From assembly GCF_024267675.1 (NCBI RefSeq), contig NZ_JALDYX010000016.1, positions 1-64,000 on the forward strand: a stretch of DNA of 64,000 nt. The letters run 5' to 3'. Of this stretch, positions 27,902 through 36,964 are shown one piece after another (position 1 is the stretch's first letter; each line of letters starts with the position of its first letter). Both the position numbers and the translations under genes were made by a program. The stretch comes from Marinobacterium sedimentorum. Its GTDB lineage: Bacteria > Pseudomonadota > Gammaproteobacteria > Pseudomonadales > Balneatricaceae. The notes beneath the pieces are model-generated. The model saw only the letters and a list, made by a program, of their open reading frames with translations, ran no database searches and had not been told where the DNA came from.

Positions 27902-29353
27902 ATGAACGAATTGAATCTTCTGGTCGCAGGCGAGGTGCGCCCGGCAGCCGGCAACGCAACCTTCCAGCGCTATAACCCCCTCAGCAAAGCAGCGGTTACT
28001 ACAGCCGCGGCTGCCGACGTGACCGACGCCAACTCGGCTGCGGCCGCTGCAGCCCAGGCGTTCAAAACCTGGGCCAACAGCAGTGTCGGAGAGCGTCGTG
28101 CCAAGCTGCTCAAGGCCGCCGACCTGATGGAGTCATATCAGGGCGAGTTTATCAACCGGATGGTCGCCGAAACCGGCGCCACCCCCGCCTGGGCCGGATT
28201 CAACGTCATGGTCGCGGCCGGCATTCTGCGTGAAGCGGCGTCCCTGACGACCCAGATCGGTGGAGAGGTGATCCCGTCCAACGTGCCCAACAACTTGGCA
28301 ATGGGAGTTCGTGTACCTTGCGGAGTCGTAGTTGGCATCGCGCCTTGGAACGCGCCGGTTATCCTCGGCACACGTGCTATCGCCACACCGCTCGCCTGCG
28401 GCAATACCGTGATACTGAAAGCATCTGAGCAGTGCCCCGCCACCCACCACCTGATCGGACAGGTGCTGATCGAAGCGGGCCTTGGCGATGGTATCGTTAA
28501 CGTCATCACCAACGCGCCGGAGCAGGCGGCCGATGTGGTCGGTGCGCTGATCGAGCATGAGGCGGTGCGCCGCATCAACTTTACCGGCTCCACCGGTATC
28601 GGCCGCATCATCGCCGAGAAGGCAGCCCAGCAGCTGAAGCCCGTACTGCTGGAACTGGGCGGCAAGGCACCCTTAGTCGTACTTGAGGATGCCGACCTGG
28701 ATGCCGCCGTCGAAGCTGCCGCCTTTGGCGCTTTCTTCAATCAGGGCCAGATCTGCATGTCCACCGAGCGTCTGATCGTGGTCGATGCCGTGGCCGATGC
28801 CTTCGCGGACAAGCTGGCGACAAAAGCCAAGAGTCTGAAAGCGGGCGATCCGCTGGCCGAGGGCAACGCGCTGGGTACACTGATCAACGAGCAGGCCGGC
28901 AGCAAACTCAACCAGCTGCTGGAGGATGCACTGAGCAAAGGCGCTACCCAGCTCTCCGGCGATGCTGCCGAGGGTGTGGTCATGCAAGCCACCCTGGTGG
29001 ATAACGTGACTCCAGAGATGCGCTTATACCACGAAGAGTCTTTCGGGCCCATGGTTGCGATGATCCGCGCCCGGGATGAGGAGGATGCGATCCGGCTGGC
29101 AAACGATACCGAATATGGTCTCTCGGCGGCAGTCTTCAGTCGCGATATCGCGCGCGCCATGAACGTCGCCAAGCAGATCGAATCGGGCATCTGTCATATC
29201 AACGCACCTACAGTGCATGACGAACCGCAGATGCCGTTCGGCGGCGTCAAGGCGAGTGGGTATGGTCGCTTCGGCGGCAAGGCGGGCATCGATGAGTTTA
29301 CCGATCTGCGCTGGATGAGCATCCAGATGGGGCCGCGACACTACCCGATTTAA
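27902..29353 (+). CDS. NAD(P)-dependent benzaldehyde dehydrogenase
   Basis: Oxidises an aromatic aldehyde to the acid; the context says benzaldehyde to benzoate. The 483-aa aldehyde dehydrogenase keeps catalytic Glu251 (LLELGGKAP) and Cys285 (NQGQICMST), plus the FTGSTGIG cofactor loop. It belongs to the vanillin/salicylaldehyde/XylC-like group and not to the shorter class-3 type of P. putida MdlD, so the pathway looks assembled independently. ATG 27902 has AAGG upstream. It ends the first mdl transcript, just before a strong terminator. Confidence 0.9.
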   Translation: MNELNLLVAGEVRPAAGNATFQRYNPLSKAAVTTAAAADVTDANSAAAAAAQAFKTWANSSVGERRAKLLKAADLMESYQGEFINRMVAETGATPAWAGFNVMVAAGILREAASLTTQIGGEVIPSNVPNNLAMGVRVPCGVVVGIAPWNAPVILGTRAIATPLACGNTVILKASEQCPATHHLIGQVLIEAGLGDGIVNVITNAPEQAADVVGALIEHEAVRRINFTGSTGIGRIIAEKAAQQLKPVLLELGGKAPLVVLEDADLDAAVEAAAFGAFFNQGQICMSTERLIVVDAVADAFADKLATKAKSLKAGDPLAEGNALGTLINEQAGSKLNQLLEDALSKGATQLSGDAAEGVVMQATLVDNVTPEMRLYHEESFGPMVAMIRARDEEDAIRLANDTEYGLSAAVFSRDIARAMNVAKQIESGICHINAPTVHDEPQMPFGGVKASGYGRFGGKAGIDEFTDLRWMSIQMGPRHYPI

Positions 29354-29376
29354 ATCGGCGGCGACTATCGCCTATA

Positions 29377-29420
29377 AAACGTCGGCGGGCCTTAGGCTGT
29401 TGCCGACGTTTTTGTCTTTT
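29377..29420 (+). terminator. Terminator after the aldehyde dehydrogenase
   Basis: Inverted repeat AAACGTCGGC / GCCGACGTTT with a loop of about 15 nt followed by a T-rich tract. It separates mdlC-dctP-aldehyde dehydrogenase from the PanE-like gene and mdlB, which may therefore have their own promoter. Confidence 0.8.
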
Positions 29421-29511
29421 TGTCCGTATATCACCGGGCAACCGAGCCAACAGGTACGCTATCACGAGCACTCAGTCGCTTAGGCTCACTGTTCCCCACT
29501 TGGAAATTCAA

Positions 29512-30489
29512 ATGTCACAACACTCATCGAATCAATACCAGAGCGCCACAACCGCGTGCAGTGACTCGCCTCACATTGTTGTCGTCGGTGCAGGCGCCAT
29601 GGGCTGCTACTTTGGCGGGATACTGATGAAGGCGGGGCAACGGGTCTCGCTGATCGATGTCAACCCGACGCAGATCGAAATAATCAATCAGCGCGGTTTG
29701 ATTTTGGAAACCGATGACGGGCGCGATGAGTTTCCAGCGACCGCGTCCTTGGCAAAGGATATGAGCGAGCCCGCCGACATTGTCATACTGTTTACGAAAA
29801 CACTGCACACCGAGGCTGCCATGGCCTCTATCACCCATCTGCTGACCCCCTCTACCGTTATTCTTTCACTGCAAAACGGCCTGGGTAACGCCGAGCGTAT
29901 TCAGAAATATCACGACCGCAGCCGTATTGCGGTCGGGACGACCCTGGTTCCAGCGGACCTTCAAGGCCCGGGACACGTGGTCTCTCATGGTCCCTCCAGC
30001 TCACGCATGATGGATGTAAACACTGCTGGTCCGGAGTGGACGGAGGCCCTCGCCAGCTTGTTCAATAACGCCGGATTGAGTACTGAACTAGACCCGGATA
30101 TTCACTCAGTGATCTGGTCCAAAGTTGCGTTCAACGCGGCGCTCAACGCGATCTGCGCCGTGACCGGTGCAACACCTGGTCGCATCGGTGAGGTCGAAGA
30201 GGCGGTCTCCCTGGCACGGGCTGTTGTCCATGAAACCGTTCAAGTAGGCACCGCCCATGGCGCGGTACTCGATGAGCCGCACATCTGGCGAAACGTGGAA
30301 ATGGCGATGCGTGAGCATCCGAACCATAAACCCTCAATGCTGCAAGACATTGAGCATGGCCGCACGACTGAGATCGATTCAATCAATGGCGCCATCGTCG
30401 AGGCCGCGGCCCAGGCTGGACTCGACGCCCCGAGCAACCGGACTCTGTTTCAGTTGGTGAAACTTAAGCAGACCCTGGTAACACTTTAG
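29512..30489 (+). CDS. PanE-family 2-hydroxyacid dehydrogenase, candidate D-mandelate dehydrogenase
   Basis: A 325-aa NAD(P)-dependent enzyme of the ketopantoate reductase family. It has the Rossmann motif VVVGAGAMGCYFGG, the LQNGLGN loop, the catalytic-lysine region IWSKVAFNAALN, and the C-terminal SMLQDIEHGRTTEIDSINGAIV signature. Known D-mandelate dehydrogenases of Enterococcus belong to this family. Placed 22 nt before mdlB, it most likely oxidises (R)-mandelate to benzoylformate (inference). The alternative is a real ketopantoate reductase or a reductase of another 2-oxo acid. ATG 29512 has GGAA upstream and follows an N-terminal extension-free alignment poorly before residue 24. Confidence 0.8.
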   Translation: MSQHSSNQYQSATTACSDSPHIVVVGAGAMGCYFGGILMKAGQRVSLIDVNPTQIEIINQRGLILETDDGRDEFPATASLAKDMSEPADIVILFTKTLHTEAAMASITHLLTPSTVILSLQNGLGNAERIQKYHDRSRIAVGTTLVPADLQGPGHVVSHGPSSSRMMDVNTAGPEWTEALASLFNNAGLSTELDPDIHSVIWSKVAFNAALNAICAVTGATPGRIGEVEEAVSLARAVVHETVQVGTAHGAVLDEPHIWRNVEMAMREHPNHKPSMLQDIEHGRTTEIDSINGAIVEAAAQAGLDAPSNRTLFQLVKLKQTLVTL

Positions 30490-30511
30490 TCATTAGGTCC
30501 CAGGTAATTAA

Positions 30512-31645
30512 ATGAGCAAGCAAAAACCGATCAAGATTGAGGATTACCGAGAGCTGGCCCGCAAACGCCTCCCCCGCATGGTGTTCGATTACCTCGATGG
30601 TGGCGCCGACGATGAGCACAGCCTGAAACATAACCGGGATGCGCTGGACAGCATCCGCTTCAAGCCCAAGCGGTTAGTCGATGTCAGTAGCCGCAGTCTG
30701 GAAACCACACTTTTTGGACACCGCTTGCCGGCTCCGCTGGCGGTCGCACCAACAGGACTGAACGGTATCTTCTGGCCGAACGGCGACCTGGCTCTGGCAC
30801 GTGCAGCGGCAAAGTTCAAAATTCCCTTCATCCTCTCTACCGCCTCTAACGCCTCTATCGAGGAGGTGGCCCAGTGCTGCGATGGAGAGAAGTGGTTCCA
30901 GCTCTATGTGGTACACCGAAAGCTGGCACAGCAACTGGTCGAGCGGGCGCGGCACGCGGGCTACACAACACTGATTCTGACCACCGATGTAGCGATCAAC
31001 GGCCTAAGAGAGCGGGATCTGCGTAACGACTTCGGCTTGCCTGTCCGTTACACCCCACGCGTCATGCTTGACGGCTGCCTACACCCACGCTGGTCGATCG
31101 ATCTGCTGCGTCACGGTGTACCGCAACTGGCCAATTTCAAGAGTGCAGACGCCCAGGATACGGAGGTGCAGGCCGCCCTGCTCTCGCGCCAGATGGATGC
31201 CAGCTTCGACTGGGACGCACTCAAATGGCTACGTGAGCTCTGGCCCCACACCCTTATTGTCAAGGGGATTATCGATCCGGCCGACGCGCAGCGCTGCGTC
31301 GAGCTCGGTGCTGACGGCGTTATACTGTCCAACCACGGTGGCCGACAGCTGGACACCTGCCTGGCCCCGATCGAGTGTTTGGAAGATACGGTTCGGATGA
31401 TCGACAAGCCGGTGCTAATCGACAGCGGCTTCCGCCGTGGCAGCGATGTTGTCAAAGCGATCGCGATGGGAGCACAGGGCGTGTTACTGGGTCGCGCCCT
31501 ACTCTATGCCCTGGCCGCACGGGGTGAAGCCGGTGTTGAACACGCACTGGAGTTGATCACCAGTGAGATCGACCGTACCCTGGCCAATCTGGGCAGTCGC
31601 TCGATCACCGAACTCAACCGCTCATTTGTGCAATCCCCGTTCTGA
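30512..31645 (+). CDS. mdlB: (S)-mandelate dehydrogenase, FMN-dependent
   Basis: Oxidises (S)-mandelate to benzoylformate, passing electrons to the membrane quinone pool. The 377-aa protein closely follows P. putida MdlB as I recall it: an N-terminal MVFDYLDGGADDE, LDGCLHPRWSIDLLRHG and DSGFRRGSD. The catalytic His275 lies in SNHGGRQLD. The central segment (about 175-215), which anchors the P. putida enzyme to the membrane, is present with hydrophobic character. It is last in the cluster, followed by a long bidirectional hairpin. Confidence 0.93.
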   Translation: MSKQKPIKIEDYRELARKRLPRMVFDYLDGGADDEHSLKHNRDALDSIRFKPKRLVDVSSRSLETTLFGHRLPAPLAVAPTGLNGIFWPNGDLALARAAAKFKIPFILSTASNASIEEVAQCCDGEKWFQLYVVHRKLAQQLVERARHAGYTTLILTTDVAINGLRERDLRNDFGLPVRYTPRVMLDGCLHPRWSIDLLRHGVPQLANFKSADAQDTEVQAALLSRQMDASFDWDALKWLRELWPHTLIVKGIIDPADAQRCVELGADGVILSNHGGRQLDTCLAPIECLEDTVRMIDKPVLIDSGFRRGSDVVKAIAMGAQGVLLGRALLYALAARGEAGVEHALELITSEIDRTLANLGSRSITELNRSFVQSPF

Positions 31646-31694
31646 TCGCGCGCGGATGCAGATCCCTGCACTTTTTTACCCATATCCACGCCTG

Positions 31695-31736
31695 AAGTAT
31701 ATCGGGCTGATGCACAGCATCAGCCCGATATACTTT
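31695..31736. terminator. Bidirectional terminator between mdlB and araC-type gene
   Basis: Long, near-perfect inverted repeat AAGTATATCGGGCTGATGC / GCATCAGCCCGATATACTT with a tiny loop. It serves both convergent genes, and its right arm encodes the last codons and stop of the AraC-family gene. Confidence 0.85.
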
Positions 31737-32766
31737 TACGATATTTCAACGGCGTCTGATTGAACTGCTCCCGGAAAAAGCGATTGAACGAACTGGCGTC
31801 AGAAAAACCCAGTATCTCGCCGATGTCCAGAACTGACATGGATGTTTCCGTCAGCAGCCTTGCCGCTTCCGCTCTGCGCACACCGGCCAACAGATCCGTA
31901 TAGGTTGTCTTCTCCGCAGCAAGACGGCGATGAAGGGTGGCGCGGGAGATGTGGAGCTTATCGGCAACGAGTTCCACCATCCGTTTCGGCGCGGCTGCAG
32001 TCCCATCGTCACTGAACAGGAAAGCACGGATAAGATGCTCTACCTGATCACTGAAGTGCGAAGGACAAAATACACCGTTGTACTCCTTTATCGCCTGCTG
32101 CTTAAGTAGACGGTATAGGAGATCATTTCTGGCTGAAACCGGTGCATCCAGCATCGGTGCATCGATTATCAGCAAATTATTCGCCTGGCCGAACGTCGGA
32201 AGCAATCCGTCTTTGTCGGTGTATTCATCTTTCCTGAGGGTCGCCTGAGCGATCAGATTCATTCTGACACAGGCCTCGTGTTGCACATCGTAGCTCCTGA
32301 TCAGGTCCTCCAGCATACGGAAGTAGATAAATGCCTGGTCTGACTCCGGCCGCCGATGACAATCCCCTCGATATTCAACCACGAGCCGGTTATCCACCCG
32401 CTTCGCATTCACGACATCGCAGGAGCCGACCAGAGGGCGAAAACGGAGAAAATTATCGACAGCCAGTGCCATCGTAGGGCTCGCGAGGCACAGAGAGACA
32501 TAGCTGGTGAAGGGATCGAACAGGAACTCCAGCCCCCTCTCTATCACCTGCCGATAGATCGCCCGGTGTATCTCCGGGACTGCATGCATTTCGAGCAGCA
32601 AACCATGCTCATGGGCCGACAACCGATTACGCGCCAGCAGCGCTTCTATAGAAGGCAGGCCCAGCATAGTCAGCAACTCTTCAGCTTTGAAGCCCTGAGC
32701 TTCGGCAAACGCGATCATGCAGCGCGCCACATCGCTGGACACATGTCGCTGAATGTATGCCGCCAT
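31720..32766 (-). CDS. AraC-family regulator with arabinose-binding-like N-domain
   Basis: A 348-aa regulator with an N-terminal domain of the OruR/ArgR-like AraC type (about 1-190) and a C-terminal AraC double helix-turn-helix (about 240-345; RATLHRRLAAEKTTYTDLL and DIGEILGFSDASSFNRFFREQ). ATG 32766 has GGAGG 11 nt upstream; the GTG at 32784 is less likely. It is divergent from the beta-glucosidase gene across 318 bp and convergent with mdlB, so it could control either the glycoside cluster (by orientation) or the mdl genes. Confidence 0.88.
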   Translation of the reverse strand: MAAYIQRHVSSDVARCMIAFAEAQGFKAEELLTMLGLPSIEALLARNRLSAHEHGLLLEMHAVPEIHRAIYRQVIERGLEFLFDPFTSYVSLCLASPTMALAVDNFLRFRPLVGSCDVVNAKRVDNRLVVEYRGDCHRRPESDQAFIYFRMLEDLIRSYDVQHEACVRMNLIAQATLRKDEYTDKDGLLPTFGQANNLLIIDAPMLDAPVSARNDLLYRLLKQQAIKEYNGVFCPSHFSDQVEHLIRAFLFSDDGTAAAPKRMVELVADKLHISRATLHRRLAAEKTTYTDLLAGVRRAEAARLLTETSMSVLDIGEILGFSDASSFNRFFREQFNQTPLKYRKSISG

Positions 32767-33084
32767 AGAACGAGTATCCTCCACACCTTGACTACCGATT
32801 TTGCCCCCTCAGTTTCCAACCGATCTAGGCGTTTCGGAGTTCCCTATCGTTAACTGATAGCAAGCTGCTCAGGCCACATCAATCGTTCAGACCTGTATCT
32901 CCCTTTGAACCAACAATCGATTCCGACTTAACAAACTCCATCTTTTTCGTTTAAACGGGCGATAGCTTTTGAGACCTGAAGCTAATTTTTCGAGCTCCGA
33001 CGTCAGGTTCGAAAACACCGTCCTCAGTACCTTATCCATGTAGCAATACTGTCACACACCCGGCAGTTCAAACTCGGATATAAC
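32767..33084. other. Divergent intergenic region, AraC-type gene and GH3 gene
   Basis: 318 bp, AT-richer than its surroundings, with no coding sequence I can support. It should contain the promoters of both divergent genes; no clear operator repeat stands out. Confidence 0.45.
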
Positions 33085-35388
33085 ATGAGAGACGCTGTTC
33101 GAATGGATAACGCAACGCAACGGTTGATCGAAGCGATGACGCTCGAAGAAAAAGCCAGCCTCTGCTCAGGCTTGGATTTCTGGCGCACAAAGCCCATCAA
33201 GCGCCTGGACATCCCTTCAATCAGGCTGGCAGATGGACCCCACGGGCTGCGTATACAAGCCGGCGGCTCGGATCACCTGGGGCTTAACAACAGTATCCCC
33301 GCTACCTGCTTCCCAACGGAGGTAGCCCTTTCCTGCTCCTGGGACGAAGAATTGATTCGCCGAGTAGGTGTGGCGCTAGGCCGAGAGTGTCGCGCCCAGA
33401 ACGTGGCACTGCTGCTGGGCCCCGGCGTCAACATCAAGCGTTCGCCCCTGTGCGGTCGCAACTTCGAATACTTCTCCGAAGACCCTTTTCTTTCCTCCGC
33501 GTTGGCGGCTGCGTACATCAACGGCGTACAGAGTCAGGGCGTTGGTACCGTTATCAAACACTTCGCCGCCAACAATCAAGAAACACGGCGCATGAGTGTT
33601 GATGTCAACGTGGATGAGAGAGCGCTCCATGAGATCTACCTGGCGAGCTTCGAGACAGCGATAACCCAAGCGCAACCCTGGGGGGTCATGTGCGCCTACA
33701 ACAAGGTGAACGGCACGTTCGCGTCCGAAAATGCTGAACTGCTGACCGATGTTCTCAGGAACACCTGGCAGTATGACGGCATTGTGGTGTCGGACTGGGG
33801 CGCCGTCAACGACCGGGCTGCCGCGCTCGACGCCGGCCTTGAGCTGGATATGCCGGGTAATGACGGCCGCAGCGATCAGCGCATCATCGATGCGGTCAAC
33901 AACGGCTTGCTTTCAACGGCCGTTCTGGACAGAGCCGTTGCGCGTCTGCTGAAACTGATCCGGCGCGCGACCACCGAGCAACCGCAGGTACCGGCCCTGG
34001 ATATGGACAAACACCATCTCCTGGCCCGAGAAGCCGCCTCTGAATCGATCGTCCTGCTCAAAAACGATACCGACCTGCTACCGCTGCCATCATCGGGAAA
34101 TTTCGCCATCATCGGTGAACTGGCGAAAAATCTGCGCTATCAGGGCAGTGGCAGCTCGCGGGTCAACCCCACCAAAATCGACACGCTAGTCCAGGAGCTC
34201 CAGCGCGCAGGAGGGTCGGCACTATTCCACTATTCAGCCGGTTACCGGCTGAATAGTGAACAAATCGATCTCTCCCTGTTGGACGAAGCGGTCATACTGG
34301 CCAGCAAAAGCGACGCGGCCATTCTATTTCTGGGCCTGCCCGATGACTATGAAACGGAAGGTGTCGACCGCAACCATCTGTGCATTCCTGCTACCCAGGT
34401 GGCACTGATTGAAGCGGTGTCTCAGGTACAGGACAACATTATCGTGGTCTTGAGCAACGGCTCGCCCATCGAGATGCCCTGGGTGGTCACGCCGAAAGCG
34501 ATCATCGAGAGTTATCTCGGGGGGCAAGCGATGGCTGCAGCGCTGGCGGATATACTGTTCGGTCACGTGAACCCATCCGGAAAGCTGACTGAAACCTTCC
34601 CCGAGAGACTGGAGCATACGCCCTGTCACCTTAATTTTCCCGGTACATCTGAATGCGTGGAATATCGCGAAGGCGTATTCGTGGGTTATCGCTACTACGA
34701 TAAGAAGGGTATTGAGCCGCTTTTTTCATTTGGCCACGGCCTAAGTTACACCAGTTTCGAATACTCGAGTCTGAAACTAAGTCACGAACAAATTCTGGAC
34801 TCCGATCAACTCGAGATATCCGTCACCGTCAAAAACACCGGCAAACGCGCCGGAAAAGAGATAGTGCAGCTTTATGTCAGCGATACGGAAAGCAGTCTGA
34901 TCCGCCCCGATTCCGAGCTCAAGGGGTTTAAGAAGATCGCCCTGGAACCCGGCGAATCCAAGCAGGTGAGCTTCAGCCTGAATCGACGCGCCTTCTCCTT
35001 CTACGATCCAAAAGTCCACGACTGGCATTTGGAAAGCGGCTGGTTCGAAGTCCTGATCGGGCGTTCGTCCCGCGATATCGTAGCGCGGGCCCCTGTAGAG
35101 ATTGTTGGGCAGCAACGCCCAATCTCTCCGATTCACGCCAACAGCACTATCGGCGACATTCTCAAGCATCCCGCTCTGGTTCCCTTTTTCAATGACTGGC
35201 TGGAGTCGCTTTCTGAAAAGGGCAATGTGCTGAAGATGCTGAGAAATGGTGAACCCTGGATGGAGGAGCTCACCTTGCAACTGCCGTTGAGAACCCAGAG
35301 CGACTACAGCGAAAAGGCCCCGAACAGACAGGAGCTTCAATGCCTGATCGACTCTCTTAACCACCTCCTGCAGCAACAGCAGGGCTAA
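33085..35388 (+). CDS. GH3-family beta-glucosidase
   Basis: A 767-aa glycoside hydrolase of family 3 that probably cleaves beta-glucosides. No signal peptide is seen, so it should act in the cytoplasm on imported glycosides. It shows the family-3 N-terminal barrel with GPGVNIKRSPLCGRNFEYFSEDP, KHFAANNQE and the nucleophile Asp237 in VVSDWGAV. The C-terminal (alpha/beta)6 domain and a fibronectin III-like domain (about 590-660) follow. An in-frame ATG at 33103 is an alternative start. It leads a cluster with a GPH symporter and a LamB-like porin. A perfect 31-nt palindrome lies inside its coding sequence at 34228. Confidence 0.92.
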   Translation: MRDAVRMDNATQRLIEAMTLEEKASLCSGLDFWRTKPIKRLDIPSIRLADGPHGLRIQAGGSDHLGLNNSIPATCFPTEVALSCSWDEELIRRVGVALGRECRAQNVALLLGPGVNIKRSPLCGRNFEYFSEDPFLSSALAAAYINGVQSQGVGTVIKHFAANNQETRRMSVDVNVDERALHEIYLASFETAITQAQPWGVMCAYNKVNGTFASENAELLTDVLRNTWQYDGIVVSDWGAVNDRAAALDAGLELDMPGNDGRSDQRIIDAVNNGLLSTAVLDRAVARLLKLIRRATTEQPQVPALDMDKHHLLAREAASESIVLLKNDTDLLPLPSSGNFAIIGELAKNLRYQGSGSSRVNPTKIDTLVQELQRAGGSALFHYSAGYRLNSEQIDLSLLDEAVILASKSDAAILFLGLPDDYETEGVDRNHLCIPATQVALIEAVSQVQDNIIVVLSNGSPIEMPWVVTPKAIIESYLGGQAMAAALADILFGHVNPSGKLTETFPERLEHTPCHLNFPGTSECVEYREGVFVGYRYYDKKGIEPLFSFGHGLSYTSFEYSSLKLSHEQILDSDQLEISVTVKNTGKRAGKEIVQLYVSDTESSLIRPDSELKGFKKIALEPGESKQVSFSLNRRAFSFYDPKVHDWHLESGWFEVLIGRSSRDIVARAPVEIVGQQRPISPIHANSTIGDILKHPALVPFFNDWLESLSEKGNVLKMLRNGEPWMEELTLQLPLRTQSDYSEKAPNRQELQCLIDSLNHLLQQQQG
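34228..34258. repeat. Perfect 15-bp-arm palindrome inside the GH3 gene
   Basis: CACTATTCAGCCGGT is followed after one base by its exact reverse complement. It encodes part of the protein, so it is read through. It would form a strong hairpin in the mRNA or a symmetric protein-binding site. Confidence 0.75.
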
Positions 35389-35466
35389 AGATGTAATGCA
35401 GACACGGCAAAGGCAACCATTCAGTCGCCTAGGCCTTCTTAAAAAGCATAATAAGGGAAAACAGAT

Positions 35467-36843
35467 ATGAGTAGTTTAACAACTGCCGAACGAGAGGTTA
35501 TCCGCTTCAAGGAGAAACTGGGGTATGGCCTGGGTGATATGGCCAGTAACCTGGTTTTCACGTCGATGGGGATATTTCTCACCTTTTACTACACCGATGT
35601 AATCGGCATACCAGCCGCCATTGTCGGTACCATTATGCTGGTTTCCCGTGTTTTCGACGGTGTCAGCGATGTTCTGATGGGCGTCGTCGTCGACAAGACA
35701 CGTAGTCGACACGGCAAAGCGAGACCCTGGCTGTTGTGGATGAGCATTCCATTTGCACTGGCGACGATTTTAACCTTCAGTGTTCCGCAAATGGATCAAA
35801 CCCTGCAGGTTATCTATATTTTTATCAGCTATAACCTGCTGAACTTGGTATATACCGCAATCAACATACCCTACGGCGTTCTGAATGCGCTGACCACCCG
35901 TGACCCCTATCAGCGTTCGCTGCTGAATATCTTTCGCATTTTCATGGCCAATGTCGGCATCATTCTGGTGGGTCAGATCGTCATGCCACTTGTTCAGAGT
36001 TTCGGAGGCGGCCGCACCGGTTGGCAGCTTGCATTCACCCTGCTGGGTGTCGTGAGTACAGTTCTGTTCCTGATCACCTTTGCGTCGACCAAAGAGCGCG
36101 TAGAAACAGATCCCCGCATGAGAGAGGTTCCGATTAAGACAGGCGTTAAAGCCCTGTTTTCAAACCGCTACTGGGTCATGATGCTGGCCTTCTTCGTATC
36201 CTTCTTCATCCTGGTCGCACTGTGCTTCAGCACACCGGTTTTCTATGCCAACCACGTGCTCGGCGACAGCAGCATGATCGGCACGCTGATCCTGGGTACC
36301 GTGGCTCCCCAACTACCCGCTCTGTTCATCATGCCATACTTCGTCAAGCGCTGGGGCAAGGTAAGCTGCTGTCGCGTCGGCCTGCTGGTGATGGCCGGTA
36401 GTTATCTGCTGCTGCTGACCGATCCTCACAACGTTCAACTTGCTGTGATCGCAACCATCATCAAGGGTATCGGTATGGCGCCGATCATCGGCTCGGCATT
36501 CGCCATGCTGGCCGATACGATCGACTACGGTGAGTGGAAAACAGGTTTGCGTACTGAAGGTCTGACATACTCCGCGGGCAGTTTTGGCTCCAAGGTTGGT
36601 ATCGGACTGGGATCCGCCATTGTCGGCTGGGTATTAAGCCTGGGCGGCTATGTGGGCGGCAGCGAAACCCAAACACCCGATGCAATAAATGCCATCATAA
36701 GCATCTTTGTAAGCATCCCCTGCGTAATCTCCATCGGACTATTTGTCTTAATGATGTTCTACAAAATGGATAAAATCATGCCAAGGATCTTGGCAGATCT
36801 TGATAAAAATGACGGCCTGACTATTGGTGAAATAAGCCTTTAA
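35467..36843 (+). CDS. GPH-family glycoside:cation symporter
   Basis: A 458-aa inner-membrane carrier of the glycoside-pentoside-hexuronide:cation symporter family (MelB/XynB-like), with about twelve transmembrane helices. Family marks are KLGYGLGDMASN at the N-terminus, RVFDGVSDVLMG...D and the loop KTRSRHGKARPWLLW. It likely brings beta-glucosides or xylosides into the cytoplasm for the GH3 enzyme encoded 78 nt upstream. AAGGG lies upstream of the ATG. Confidence 0.92.
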   Translation: MSSLTTAEREVIRFKEKLGYGLGDMASNLVFTSMGIFLTFYYTDVIGIPAAIVGTIMLVSRVFDGVSDVLMGVVVDKTRSRHGKARPWLLWMSIPFALATILTFSVPQMDQTLQVIYIFISYNLLNLVYTAINIPYGVLNALTTRDPYQRSLLNIFRIFMANVGIILVGQIVMPLVQSFGGGRTGWQLAFTLLGVVSTVLFLITFASTKERVETDPRMREVPIKTGVKALFSNRYWVMMLAFFVSFFILVALCFSTPVFYANHVLGDSSMIGTLILGTVAPQLPALFIMPYFVKRWGKVSCCRVGLLVMAGSYLLLLTDPHNVQLAVIATIIKGIGMAPIIGSAFAMLADTIDYGEWKTGLRTEGLTYSAGSFGSKVGIGLGSAIVGWVLSLGGYVGGSETQTPDAINAIISIFVSIPCVISIGLFVLMMFYKMDKIMPRILADLDKNDGLTIGEISL

Positions 36844-36964
36844 CTCCTCGAAAAGCATTTATAAACCGAAGACCGCCGAACTATAAAAGCCATAAATAAC
36901 GAAATAAAAACGCGATTTCTATACAAAAAAAATATAACCCGCCATATTTAACTAAGGTAATAAA

